From an uncultured Clostridia bacterium (GTDB taxonomy: Bacteria; Bacillota; Clostridia; Christensenellales; Borkfalkiaceae), in assembly GCA_934271265.1 (NCBI GenBank), contig CAKQRE010000014.1:1-52981 (forward strand): a DNA stretch of 52,981 bases, in the 5' to 3' direction. Numbering within the stretch: the stretch's first letter is position 1; each line of letters begins with the position of its first letter. A model generated the notes under the pieces. That model saw only the letters and a list, made by a program, of their open reading frames with translations. It searched no databases and was not told the origin of the DNA. Positions 42,726-51,536 of this stretch are shown in pieces. The translations under genes and the position numbers were made by a program.

Positions 42726-42766
42726 ACTCTCCCGACGGTAGAGAGCCACTCTACCGTCGGGAGAGT
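42726..42766. repeat. Perfect 18-bp inverted repeat
   Basis: ACTCTCCCGACGGTAGAG and its exact complement are separated by AGCCA. On the minus strand a T-run follows within three bases, as in a terminator, but no minus-strand gene lies upstream. The rest of 42592-43105 is non-coding, with a degenerate 14-bp motif at 42783-42796 and the MATE leader. Confidence 0.9.
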
Positions 42767-43105
42767 GGGGTGTAGAGTGCGTTAATCGACTTATCGGGGC
42801 GTTTTTTCGTTGTGGCGGAAATGATTGTAAACACGGGTTTACGATGCGGTAGAATCGGCTTTTCTGAAAAGGGTTCTTTTTTTTGCCCCGGGGGAGAGCG
42901 GTTTTCGTTTCTTTGCGGGCTTTTTTCATGGAAAAACGAGGTCGGTTCCGATCGGGAAAACGACGAAAAAATATTTTTTCCCCGTAATTCCGCTTGACAG
43001 CAAACGCGGGAAAGAATATAATTTTGGTGATACGGGGATAAACGGGAAATTCGTTTATCCCCTTTTTGCTCCGGGAACGAAAGTCTTCCCGGACAGAGGT
43101 TTTCT

Positions 43106-44596
43106 ATGGCAGGCGGCAATTCTTTTCTTGCGAGAACGGGCAGAGCCTTTAAGGACTTTTTCAGCCCGATCGATCTTACGAAGGGAACGGTATGGAAGGT
43201 TATATTAAAGTTTACCGTACCGATCATCGTGTCTTATATTCTCCAGCAATTGTATATTCTTTCCGACGCGGCGATCTGCGGACAGAATCTTTCCGCCGAC
43301 GAGGTCGCCGGGGTGAACGACACCTCTCCGCTCGTTTTTATTTTCATGCAGTTTGCATTCGGATGTACGGCGGGGTTCTGCGTGATCATGTCCAACAAGA
43401 TCGGCGCGGGCGATAAAAACGGGATGCGCCGATCGTTTGCCACACAGATCGTTCTCTGTCTGGCGATCACCGTTCTTCTGACGGCGATCGCAATGAGCTG
43501 TATTTCCCCGATGCTTGCGTGGGTCAACGTTACGCCGCAGAACCCGCAGGTGTACCGCGCGGCATATACGTATTGCTTCGTGATCTATGCGGGCATTGCG
43601 GCGCAGCTTTTCTTCAACTTTGCCACGAGTATTTTAAGGAGCATCGGCGATTCCTTTACTCCCCTCCTTTTTCTTCTGATCTCCACCGTGATGAATATCT
43701 GGCTCGATATTCTGTTTATCAAAGGGTTCCGTTGGGGCGTGGCGGGTGCCGCCGGAGCGACCGTTCTGACGCAGGCTCTCTGCACCGTCGCGTGCTTTGG
43801 CTATATCTTTATAAAATATAAAGACCTTCGTCCCGGAAAGGCGGACTTTAAGATCGGAACAAGGGATATTGCGGCGCATCTCAAGCAGGGATTGCCTCTC
43901 GGGTTGCAATTCTCCGTTCTGTCGATCGGGCTGATCGTCATGCTTGCCGAAACGGTGAAATTCGATATCATGCCCGGCGGGGCGTTCGCTGCGGGAAACC
44001 CCGCGCAGAACGGAATGGGTGCGGCGAACAAACTGATCAACTTTATGATGTGCCCCATGTCCGCCCTCGGCACGGCGATCGTCAGCTACAACGCGCAGAA
44101 TCTCGGGGCGGGCGATACGGAACGGGTGAAACGGGGAACGAACCAATCTCTTGCGATCATGCTCTTTTTATACGTTTTGTTCGCGGGGATCGGGCTTCTG
44201 CTTACGATCGGCGGCGCCTATCAGAGAATTTTTCTGAGCGCGGATAAGATCTCTTCCGAATCTCTGCGATACGGGAATGCTTTCCTGTATGTGGATCTGC
44301 CTCTTTTCATCATTCTCGGAACGCTGTTTGTTTTAAGAAACGGCGTACAGGGGATCGGAAAGTCGATATGGACGCTTGCCGCCGGCGGGGGCGAGTTGAT
44401 CGCCCGCGTGGTGATCTGCGCGTTTCTTCCTTCCCTGATCAACGGCGGCGCCGTAAACGCAACGGCGAGCCACGCCGCGTTTGTCGCGCTGTGCTTCGGC
44501 GATCCCGGCGCATGGCTGTTCGCCGTGCTGATCCTTCTGTATCCTTACAGAAAACACATCCTGAAAAAAGATTATTCTTATCTGTTTAAAAAATAA
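43106..44596 (+). CDS. MATE-family multidrug/sodium antiporter
   Basis: Exports drugs or metabolites using a Na+ or H+ gradient. 496 residues with about 12 membrane segments in two homologous halves; the segment KFTVPIIVSYILQQLYILSDAAICGQ and later GLPLGLQFSVLSIGL are typical of the NorM/DinF group. The start has AGAGG upstream. Substrate cannot be predicted. Confidence 0.92.
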   Translation: MAGGNSFLARTGRAFKDFFSPIDLTKGTVWKVILKFTVPIIVSYILQQLYILSDAAICGQNLSADEVAGVNDTSPLVFIFMQFAFGCTAGFCVIMSNKIGAGDKNGMRRSFATQIVLCLAITVLLTAIAMSCISPMLAWVNVTPQNPQVYRAAYTYCFVIYAGIAAQLFFNFATSILRSIGDSFTPLLFLLISTVMNIWLDILFIKGFRWGVAGAAGATVLTQALCTVACFGYIFIKYKDLRPGKADFKIGTRDIAAHLKQGLPLGLQFSVLSIGLIVMLAETVKFDIMPGGAFAAGNPAQNGMGAANKLINFMMCPMSALGTAIVSYNAQNLGAGDTERVKRGTNQSLAIMLFLYVLFAGIGLLLTIGGAYQRIFLSADKISSESLRYGNAFLYVDLPLFIILGTLFVLRNGVQGIGKSIWTLAAGGGELIARVVICAFLPSLINGGAVNATASHAAFVALCFGDPGAWLFAVLILLYPYRKHILKKDYSYLFKK

Positions 44597-44640
44597 TTGT
44601 TAAACGACTTATAGGTCGGTTTAGCGAAAAGGAGGGAAAT

Positions 44641-44907
44641 ATGATCCATTCGCTTTGCGGAGGGGAGCTTTCTTCGCACGAAGGACACACTTTCGTAAAG
44701 GTGATGCCGGATGCGCCTTACGATACAAGACCGTGGTTTTATCTGGCGGACGGTTTCCGGCTCGTTGCGGGGGACAGGGTGCGTATCCCTTACGGAAAAA
44801 GCGGAACGCCCGTCGCGGCGACCGTTCTTCGGGTGGATGAAAACGTATCCGATCAGACGCCGCCCGTTCCGTTGGGGCGCGCGCAGTCGATTCTCGGAAA
44901 ATTATAA
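44641..44907 (+). CDS. Small protein with PriA N-terminal-like pattern, function unknown
   Basis: 88 residues. AAGGAGG precedes the ATG. The order WFYLADGFRLVAGDRVRIPYGKSGTPVAATVLRV (shown in outline) resembles the 3'-DNA-binding beta domain at the start of PriA, where GDRVRVPFGR is common, but no helicase follows. It may be a free-standing domain; evidence is by pattern only. A 14-bp motif is 27 bases upstream (44601-44614). Confidence 0.55.
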   Translation: MIHSLCGGELSSHEGHTFVKVMPDAPYDTRPWFYLADGFRLVAGDRVRIPYGKSGTPVAATVLRVDENVSDQTPPVPLGRAQSILGKL

Positions 44908-45040
44908 AAACTCGTCCCGGATAATTATAAAAACTCGGGAGATTATAAAAAATACATCGGGTTTCCGACGACGGATTTGAAAAAGCGGAGCGTAAAAACT
45001 TGCGCCCCGCCCTTTGTTGTGGTAAAATAAACGGGAATAT

Positions 45041-45063
45041 AAAAGCGGCGTGTCCGCTTTTTT
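45041..45063 (+). terminator. Intrinsic terminator or attenuator before tcdA
   Basis: AAAAGCGG-CGTGT-CCGCTTTT hairpin and T-run, only 20 bases before the next start codon. The interval 44901-44955 has three imperfect copies of ATTATAAAAA. Confidence 0.65.
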
Positions 45064-45081
45064 ACGGAAAAGGACAGAAAT

Positions 45082-45861
45082 ATGTTGAATCGGTTTTCGA
45101 GAACGGAACTTCTCTTCGGAAAAGAGGCAATGGAAAAGCTCGCCCGTTCGCGCGTGGCGGTCTTCGGCGTCGGCGGCGTCGGGGGATATACGGTCGAGGC
45201 TCTGGCGCGCTCGGGCGTCGGCGCGTTCGATCTGATCGACGACGACAGGGTTTGTATCACCAATATCAATCGTCAGATCCTCGCGACGAGAGAGACCGTC
45301 GGCAAATATAAGGTGGACGTTGCGGAACAGAGGATCCTTTCGATCAATCCGGACGCAAAAGTTACGACTTACAAAACCTTCTATCTTCCCGAAACCGCCG
45401 GGAACTTCCGTTTCGAAGATTACGATTACGTGGTGGACGCCATCGATACGGTGACCGGCAAACTTGCCCTTGCGGAACAGGCGAAAAAGGCGAACGTTCC
45501 GATCATTTCGTCCATGGGGGCGGGAAACAAGGTCGACCCTGCGGCTTTCCGTGTGGCGGATCTTTACGAAACGTCCGTCTGTCCCCTCGCGAAAGTGATG
45601 AGGAGAGAGTGTAAAAAACGGGGGATCGATAAACTGAAAGTCGTATATTCCCGGGAAAAAGCGTTGCGCCCGATCGAATCGGAAGAGATCAGCTGCCGCA
45701 ATCACTGCGTCTGTCCGCCGGGAACGACGCGCAAATGCACCGCGCGGAGGGATATTCCGGGATCTACGGCTTTCGTGCCGTCCGTCGTAGGGTTGATCAT
45801 TGCGGGGGAAGTCGTGAAAGATCTGATCGGATTCCGCCCGCAGGAAAACGGAGAGGACTGA
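45082..45861 (+). CDS. tcdA: tRNA threonylcarbamoyladenosine dehydratase (TcdA, ThiF family)
   Basis: ATP-dependent enzyme that cyclises t6A37 in tRNA. 259 residues. It has the adenylation motif GVGGVGGYTVEALARSGVG (about 28-46), IDDDRVCITNINRQ, and the family CPPGTTRK region near 213. Adjacent to a tRNA thiolation-type gene two bases downstream, so both are probably one tRNA-modification operon. In other bacteria TcdA works with a CsdA/E sulfur relay, which is not seen here. Confidence 0.9.
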   Translation: MLNRFSRTELLFGKEAMEKLARSRVAVFGVGGVGGYTVEALARSGVGAFDLIDDDRVCITNINRQILATRETVGKYKVDVAEQRILSINPDAKVTTYKTFYLPETAGNFRFEDYDYVVDAIDTVTGKLALAEQAKKANVPIISSMGAGNKVDPAAFRVADLYETSVCPLAKVMRRECKKRGIDKLKVVYSREKALRPIESEEISCRNHCVCPPGTTRKCTARRDIPGSTAFVPSVVGLIIAGEVVKDLIGFRPQENGED

Positions 45862-45862
45862 T

Positions 45863-46984
45863 ATGGAAATCACTGCGGAAGAACTGGAAAGCTTGCCGGG
45901 CGGCACTTACACGGTATACGATATCCGTTCGGAAACGGATCGGAATTACGGGATCATTCCCGGTTCCGTCGGGGGCTCTGCGGAGAAGCTGGAGAGTGAC
46001 CCGCCCGAAAACGACGGAAAAAAACAAATTATTTGCTGTGCGCGCGGCGTGGTCAGCCTGGATATCGCCGAACGCCTGCGGGAAAGGGGATATGACGCTT
46101 ACAGCCTTAAGGGCGGATATTCCGCATGGCTCTTTCACGAAATGGAAAAGCAGGCGAATGACGATCTCTGCGAAAGGGTAGAAAGGAGTATCAGAAAAAA
46201 ATACAAATCCGATCTGCTCGGAAAATTTCTGAAAGCGTTGAAGGAGTACGAGATGATTTCCGCGGGAGATCGCGTTGCGGTGTGTATTTCCGGCGGGAAA
46301 GATTCCATGCTGATGGCAAAACTTTTTCAGGAAGTTTTAAGGCACAGCGACGTGCCCTTCGAGGCGGAATTTCTTGTAATGGATCCCGGATACAACGCGG
46401 AAAACCGCCGCGTGATCGAGCAGAACGCAAAGCGGCTGAAAATTCCCGTCCGTATTTTCGAAAGCAATATTTTCGAATCGGTATATCACGTGGAAAAATC
46501 TCCTTGTTATCTCTGCGCGAGAATGAGAAGGGGATACCTGTACCACTTTGCCGAAAGCCTCGGATGCAACAAGATCGCCCTCGGGCATCATTATGACGAC
46601 GTGATCGAAACCATTCTGATGGGTATGCTTTATGCGGGGCAGGTGCGCACGATGATGCCGAAACTGAGATCGACCAACTTCAAAGGAATGGAGCTCATCC
46701 GCCCCATGTACCTGATCCGCGAGGACGATATCAAAACCTGGAGAGACGATAACGACCTGCATTTCATTCAGTGCGCCTGTCGGTTTACCGATACCTGCAC
46801 CACCTGTAACGACGGGGGAAACAAATCGAAACGGCAGGAAGTGAAAGAATTGATCCGTACGCTGAAACAAACGAACCCGAACGTGGAGAAGTGCATTTTC
46901 GCGAGCGTGGAAAACGTGAACGCGGAAGCGATCATCGCCTATAAGAAAGGCGGAAAAACGCACAGCTTTCTGGAGGAATACTGA
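45863..46984 (+). CDS. Rhodanese - TtcA-like tRNA thiolation fusion
   Basis: 373 residues. Residues 1 to about 95 are a rhodanese domain whose persulfide Cys lies in CCARGV. Residues from about 120 are a PP-loop ATPase of the TtcA group with SGGKDSM (P-loop), PCYLCARMRRG (CxxC for an iron-sulfur site) and a GHHYDDVIET motif. TtcA makes 2-thiocytidine in tRNA; the attached rhodanese would deliver sulfur directly. A further cysteine set CRFTDTCTTC is in the C-terminal part. Fused to the tcdA gene by two-base spacing. Confidence 0.85.
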   Translation: MEITAEELESLPGGTYTVYDIRSETDRNYGIIPGSVGGSAEKLESDPPENDGKKQIICCARGVVSLDIAERLRERGYDAYSLKGGYSAWLFHEMEKQANDDLCERVERSIRKKYKSDLLGKFLKALKEYEMISAGDRVAVCISGGKDSMLMAKLFQEVLRHSDVPFEAEFLVMDPGYNAENRRVIEQNAKRLKIPVRIFESNIFESVYHVEKSPCYLCARMRRGYLYHFAESLGCNKIALGHHYDDVIETILMGMLYAGQVRTMMPKLRSTNFKGMELIRPMYLIREDDIKTWRDDNDLHFIQCACRFTDTCTTCNDGGNKSKRQEVKELIRTLKQTNPNVEKCIFASVENVNAEAIIAYKKGGKTHSFLEEY

Positions 46985-47111
46985 TTTCCGCAAAAGCAGA
47001 ACGCACGGCTTTCCGGAGGAATATCGATCTCCGTATCCGTCCGACCGCGATCGGACAGCCGCATGCGATCTCGCGTCCGGAAGGCAATTATCCGCGGGCA
47101 CGTCGAATCGC

Positions 47112-47140
47112 TTGACGGAAGCGAAAAAAAATTATATAAT
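47112..47140 (+). promoter_or_regulatory. Promoter of the riboswitch operon
   Basis: TTGACG (47112-47117) and TATAAT (47135-47140), 17-base spacing; the transcript starts just at the riboswitch. Confidence 0.8.
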
Positions 47141-47142
47141 AA

Positions 47143-47310
47143 GGCGGGTATTTGGCGCGGGATGCGGCAAATGCCCGGTTTACAATCGAATATTCGGTGC
47201 GAGTCGTGACCGCTCGGTTACGGAAAGCAGGGGAAGTGCGGTGAAAATCCGTCGCAACAGTCATTACGGTGATAGTCCGATCGCCTGTCCGCCGATATAA
47301 GCCGGAAAAA
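47143..47310 (+). promoter_or_regulatory. Cobalamin riboswitch
   Basis: The core order matches the B12 aptamer: GGGGAAGTGCGGTGAAAATC, then CCGTCGCAACAG, then GTGATAGTCCGATCGCC. The P1 segments at each end (GGCGGGTAT and GTCCGCCGATAT) can pair. It senses a cobamide and would turn expression off when it is abundant. Subclass not assigned. Confidence 0.8.
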
Positions 47311-47389
47311 AAGGAAAAGGTTTGTTCCGGCGCAGATGTCAATTTCTTGGGCAAAGGAGAAAAACATAAAAGCCGAAAAGGCTTATTTT

Positions 47390-47424
47390 CGCGTGCTCAT
47401 AAAAGAGGAGCGCGCGATTTTTAT
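47390..47424 (+). terminator. Riboswitch-controlled terminator
   Basis: CGCGTGCTC / GAGCGCGCG, nine pairs (one G-U), followed by ATTTTTATG, 20 bases before the DUF4430 ribosome site. It is the likely expression platform. Confidence 0.65.
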
Positions 47425-47443
47425 GTTACGGAGGTATATTTCT

Positions 47444-47884
47444 ATGAAAAAGTTGCTTAGTTGCATGCTGGCGGCGCTTGTCGTCGCGTGCGTGTGCGCG
47501 TTTGCCGGCTGTTCCTTAAAAGACGCCAAAGAACCCCACGTTCTTAAAGAATCGGATAAGTATATCGTGATCACCGTAGCGAACGATCAGATGACGCTTA
47601 CCGAAAACACGACGCTTGCCGATTACATGGCGAGCCTGAAAGAGGACGGCGAACTTACGTATGAGATCAAGGACGGCATGATCACGTCTGTCAACGGGAT
47701 CGCGAACACCGCGGATTATTCGAGCTGTTGGATGCTTTATACGAGCGACGCCGACAATGCGAACGAAGCCTGGGGCACCGTCGATTATAAAGACAACGTT
47801 TACGGCTCCGCCATGTTCGGCGCGGAAACGCTGAAAGTGAAGGACGGTTGTCTGTATATCTGGCTCTATCAGTCGTTTAACTGA
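47444..47884 (+). CDS. DUF4430 lipoprotein (transcobalamin-like domain)
   Basis: 146 residues from the ATG at 47444 (CGGAGG nine bases upstream). The signal peptide ends in the lipobox FAGC (Cys23). The remaining 120 residues form a DUF4430 domain, related to the cobalamin-binding C-terminal region of vertebrate transcobalamins: DYMASLKEDG, a GITSVNGI-type strand and SCWMLYTSDADNANEAWG. As a surface lipoprotein controlled by a B12 riboswitch and encoded next to an ECF S-component, it is a likely capture protein for cobalamin or another corrinoid. This function is inferred from domain and context. It overlaps the next gene by one base. Confidence 0.85.
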   Translation: MKKLLSCMLAALVVACVCAFAGCSLKDAKEPHVLKESDKYIVITVANDQMTLTENTTLADYMASLKEDGELTYEIKDGMITSVNGIANTADYSSCWMLYTSDADNANEAWGTVDYKDNVYGSAMFGAETLKVKDGCLYIWLYQSFN

Positions 47885-48408
47885 TGAAAATAGCAAAACG
47901 CATCGTGTTGCCCGCCATGTATACGGCGTTGCTGATCGGCGGGCAGATAGCGCTGTCCGGCGTGTCCGGCGTGGAGATCGTTACCGTGCTTTTGCTCACT
48001 TTCTGTTTTCGTTTCGGTATCTTGCAGGGGCTTATCGTGGCAACGGGGTTTTCTCTTCTGCGGAATTTTTATTTCGGATTCTACCCGACCGTGATCCTGC
48101 TGTACATGATCTATTTTAATCTGTTTGCGATCGTTTTCGGCGCGCTCGGACACCTTTTCGGAAAAAAATATTCGATCAAAAGCCACGTTGTTCTGATCGT
48201 GGCAGCCGTTTTGATGACCGTTCTTTTTACCGCGATCGACAACGTGATCACTCCGTTGTTCTTCGGAATGAATCCGAACCAGACGAAAGCGTATTGGGTC
48301 GGTTCTCTTTCCGCGGTAATTCCGCAATCGATCTGCGCCTGTATCACCACGATCTTTCTCTTTCCCGTCGTTCTAAAGGTTTTCAATTCGATCGATTTCG
48401 GCTTTTAG
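47884..48408 (+). CDS. ECF transporter substrate-binding S-component, probably corrinoid-specific
   Basis: 174 residues, six predicted membrane segments, with the AxxxA-type N-terminal helix (MYTALLIGGQIAL) expected for contact with EcfT. The shared EcfA/EcfT module is not in the window and must be encoded elsewhere. Start overlaps the stop of the DUF4430 gene (TGATG), and both are under the riboswitch, so cobalamin uptake is the best inference. Not clearly CbrT or BtuM by sequence. Confidence 0.8.
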   Translation: MKIAKRIVLPAMYTALLIGGQIALSGVSGVEIVTVLLLTFCFRFGILQGLIVATGFSLLRNFYFGFYPTVILLYMIYFNLFAIVFGALGHLFGKKYSIKSHVVLIVAAVLMTVLFTAIDNVITPLFFGMNPNQTKAYWVGSLSAVIPQSICACITTIFLFPVVLKVFNSIDFGF

Positions 48409-48451
48409 CCTTTCGGATCGGGAGGAGAGACCGTTTCACAAGGAACGAAAT

Positions 48452-48487
48452 ACAAAAGCCGCACTGTTTTTCGGTGCGGCTTTATTT
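48452..48487 (+). terminator. Intrinsic terminator of the riboswitch operon
   Basis: AAAGCCGCAC / GTGCGGCTTT with a short loop, then ATTTTG. A 14-bp motif follows at 48507-48520. Confidence 0.88.
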
Positions 48488-48540
48488 TGTTGAAAAAATA
48501 TGTGTTTAATCGGCTTATAGCGTGCTTTATTGATTTTTGC

Positions 48541-49521
48541 TTATTCTTCGCGAGAAACGGTTTCCGGGGTCTCTTCCTCTGTCTCTTTTCCTCTCGCGGC
48601 TTTTTTACGGAAAGATCTGCTTTTTCCGTAGCGTTCGAAACCGAGCATCAAACCCATGAACAGGGCGGCTAAGATCCCGCCGACGATAAACTGAGGAACG
48701 GACGTATAAAAGTATTTGTTTTCGAAAACGCTTTTTTTCAGAAATACCGCCGGGGCGGCGATAACGAAGGCAAGCGAAGCGAACTGCGTTTGCGAGGCGA
48801 ATTTTCCGAGCAGAAATTTGATCAGCTTGGAAAACAGGAAAATACCGACAAAGTATCCCGCAAGGTAAGATCCGAGAAGCTCGAGGTTGACGAGCAAAAT
48901 CGAGAAATAACCTTCCGTTCCGAATGAGAAAATGTTTGCGAGCATATTCATAAAGGGGTAATAAATGCCGAGAGAAAGGAAAACGATCGCAAAATCCACC
49001 CCGGGGATGATAAACGTGGTAGAAGTGACAAGCCCTACGATCGCCATTAAGATCAGGTCGATCAGCCGCGGTTGTTCGGGAAAGGTGGTTTCCGTGCCTT
49101 CCGCAATGGTCATATTGTAAACGAAGATCACCACGAGCACAACGGTGAAAACGATCCAGTTGGAAAGTTTGTTCGAGTCTTTTCTGAGTTCGACGATCAT
49201 ATTGACGATCGCCGCGGCGATGATCCCGAGAATCACGAGGGTGATGACGAGAGGGACTTTTTCGGCAAGCACGGTAACGGAGAACGCCGCCCCTACGGAA
49301 CCTGCGGCATAGCCGATCATCAGGGCAAGGAGAAACGCCGCATTGTGTCTGAAATCTTTGAAAATATTGGCGATCGCGTCGACCATGGTGAAATAAATGC
49401 CGATGATGATCCCGACCGTCGACGCGCTGACACCCGGGATGCCGAGGCTGACCAGCCCGAGCAACGTTCCCTTCAGAGCGACGAAGACGTAATCTTTTCC
49501 CTTCATTTCCGAAGTTTTCAT
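48541..49521 (-). CDS. DUF368 family undecaprenyl phosphate translocase (PopT-like)
   Basis: 326 residues from the ATG at 49521 (AAGGAG upstream), with about nine membrane segments. The N-terminal GLVSLGIPGVSASTVGIIIGIY and central TTFIIPGVDFAIVFLSLGIYY repeats are the DUF368 inverted duplicate motif. Family members recycle undecaprenyl phosphate across the membrane for cell-wall synthesis. A charged C-terminal tail (KKAARGKETEEETPE) is cytosolic. Adjacent lipid genes on the other strand begin at 49868. Confidence 0.85.
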   Translation of the reverse strand: MKTSEMKGKDYVFVALKGTLLGLVSLGIPGVSASTVGIIIGIYFTMVDAIANIFKDFRHNAAFLLALMIGYAAGSVGAAFSVTVLAEKVPLVITLVILGIIAAAIVNMIVELRKDSNKLSNWIVFTVVLVVIFVYNMTIAEGTETTFPEQPRLIDLILMAIVGLVTSTTFIIPGVDFAIVFLSLGIYYPFMNMLANIFSFGTEGYFSILLVNLELLGSYLAGYFVGIFLFSKLIKFLLGKFASQTQFASLAFVIAAPAVFLKKSVFENKYFYTSVPQFIVGGILAALFMGLMLGFERYGKSRSFRKKAARGKETEEETPETVSREE

Positions 49522-49867
49522 AATACGACTCCTTTTTTTATTTTTCCTGCCCGGCACGCAATCATTCCGCCGGGCGAAATCGCCTACAGCCGTAATCCTT
49601 TATAATGCCGTAACCCCGTATCATATTGTACCATATTTTCGGGCGTAATGTGAATCGTTTCCGCATAAAAGTTTCATGAAATAATCGCGTTTCCCGTTCA
49701 AACGGTTTTCTTTTTCGCTAAAATAGTGTATACTTTTACCGATAGGTCGTATACGCCAGCGTCCGATCCTGCCTTTTACAAGGGGAAACGGCGCGGAAGG
49801 GTTTTCTTACAAAGCGGATCTTCCGAACGGGCGGTAACGACAAAATGTTTTTTCGGGTATTGTTATT

Positions 49868-50710
49868 ATGGCGGTGACCGTTATATTGACCGTGCTTTCC
49901 CTTCTTGCGGGAACGGCGGTCGGGATCTTTGCTCCGGCGGCGATCCCTTTGAAAATTTTATACGGCGTGTTGTCTGCGTTCGGGGCGGAAGTAGCAATGT
50001 TCGCGTTGTATTTTCTTCTTTTGTATCTCGTTTCCTTTTTCTACAGCGAGAAGAAAACGTACGAAACGCAAACGCGGTTCACGCGGTTTTTTCTGGACGA
50101 AACGCTCTGGATCCTCTGCCGTTTCGGCGGAGCCCGCATGGCTTTCCGCGGGGAGGAAAAAGTGCCGGAGGGCAGATTTCTGGTCGTTTATAACCATAAG
50201 TCGAATTTCGATCCGATCGTCCTTTCCGTTCTTCTCAGAAAAAGAGATATCGTACATATTTCGAAACCGTCGAACTTTAAAATTCCGATCGCGGGGCGCT
50301 GGGTATGGAGAAACTGTTATCTTTCCATGTCGAAAACGGATCCGAGAGAGGCTTTGCGCACGATCATGCGCGCGGCGGATTATATCAAAAGCGATCGGTT
50401 CTCCGTCGGCGTCGCGCCGGAAGGAACGAGGAATCACGGCGAGGGATTGCTTCCGTTCAAGCACGGGTGCTTTAAGATCGCTTTGATGGCGAAATGCCCG
50501 ATCGTGGTGTGCTATCTGAAAAATGCCGAAAAAATCGCGAAGAATTTCCCCTTGAAAAGAACGAAGGTCGACGTGACCGTGGCGGAAGTTCTTCCTTATG
50601 AAAAAATAAAAAGTATGAAAACGTTTGAAATCTCCGATCTCGTACGGGATATTATGCTGAAAGAGGCGGGGATCACGGAGGAAAAAGAAGATGAATTACC
50701 TGCTGTATAA
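49868..50710 (+). CDS. 1-acyl-glycerol-3-phosphate acyltransferase (PlsC)
   Basis: 280 residues. Two N-terminal membrane segments (about 2-28 and 30-52), then acyltransferase box VYNHKSNFD (HX4D), later APEGTRNHGEG (EGTR) and a KHG element. It likely makes phosphatidic acid from lyso-PA. It overlaps the following diacylglycerol kinase gene by 20 bases, suggesting a joint role in phosphatidate supply. Confidence 0.88.
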   Translation: MAVTVILTVLSLLAGTAVGIFAPAAIPLKILYGVLSAFGAEVAMFALYFLLLYLVSFFYSEKKTYETQTRFTRFFLDETLWILCRFGGARMAFRGEEKVPEGRFLVVYNHKSNFDPIVLSVLLRKRDIVHISKPSNFKIPIAGRWVWRNCYLSMSKTDPREALRTIMRAADYIKSDRFSVGVAPEGTRNHGEGLLPFKHGCFKIALMAKCPIVVCYLKNAEKIAKNFPLKRTKVDVTVAEVLPYEKIKSMKTFEISDLVRDIMLKEAGITEEKEDELPAV

Positions 50711-51536
50711 TCCGCTTTCCCAAAACGGGCAGAATGTCGGAAAAATCAAAGAGATCGAAGAACAGTACGGCGGAAACGTCGAGAAGATCAGCGTTCTGGA
50801 AGACGAAAAGTACGAACGCGTTCTATCTTCCGTAACCGGAGAAGACGAGATCCTTCTCGTCGGGGGAGACGGCACGCTGAATCATTTCGTGAACAGGTTA
50901 AAAGGGAAAACGCTGCCCTGTAAGATCTATTTCAATGCGAAAGGCACCGGGAATGACTTTTTTAACGACGTGAAAGAAAAAACCGTGGGCGATAAGATCC
51001 TGATCAACGACATGATCGTGAATCTTCCGCGCGTGATCGTAAACGGCGAGGAGAAATTCTTCGTAAACGGGATCGGTTTCGGGATCGACGGTTATTGCTG
51101 CGAAGTCGGCGACCGTATTACGGAACGCGGAAAGGTTGCCGACTATACGGCGATCGCCATCAAAGGGCTTTTGTTCCATTATAAAACGCCGAACGCCACG
51201 ATCACCGTGGACGGCGTGACGAAAACATACAAAAAAGTATGGCTCGCCCCGACCATGAAAGGGCGTTTCTACGGCGGCGGCATGATGGTCGCGCCCAAAC
51301 AGAATCGTTTCGACGAAGAGAGAACGGTCACGTCCGTCGTGATGTACGGTTCCGGCAAACTGAAAACGCTTGTCGTTTTCCCCTCTATCTTCAAAGGCGA
51401 ACACGTGAAACACAGCGAAATGGTAGAAGTTCGCAAAGGCAAACGCGTTACGGTCGAATTCGACCGCCCGACGGCTTTGCAGATCGACGGCGAAACGGTT
51501 TTAAACGTCACGAAGTACGAGGTTATTGCCGACTGA
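50691..51536 (+). CDS. Diacylglycerol kinase family lipid kinase
   Basis: 281 residues with a DAGK catalytic domain: VGGDGTLNHFVN (about 63-74) is the ATP-binding loop, GTGNDF the following signature. It can return diacylglycerol (for example from lipoteichoic-acid synthesis) to phosphatidic acid; sphingosine-kinase-like relatives cannot be excluded. The 5' end overlaps plsC; an internal half parS-like sequence CACGTGAAACA (51405-51415) is probably chance. Confidence 0.88.
   Translation: MNYLLYNPLSQNGQNVGKIKEIEEQYGGNVEKISVLEDEKYERVLSSVTGEDEILLVGGDGTLNHFVNRLKGKTLPCKIYFNAKGTGNDFFNDVKEKTVGDKILINDMIVNLPRVIVNGEEKFFVNGIGFGIDGYCCEVGDRITERGKVADYTAIAIKGLLFHYKTPNATITVDGVTKTYKKVWLAPTMKGRFYGGGMMVAPKQNRFDEERTVTSVVMYGSGKLKTLVVFPSIFKGEHVKHSEMVEVRKGKRVTVEFDRPTALQIDGETVLNVTKYEVIAD

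Noticed and set aside
51405..51415. Second parS site (CACGTGAAACA)
   Set aside because: Only one half of the palindrome matches (11 of 16) and it is inside the diacylglycerol kinase coding sequence.
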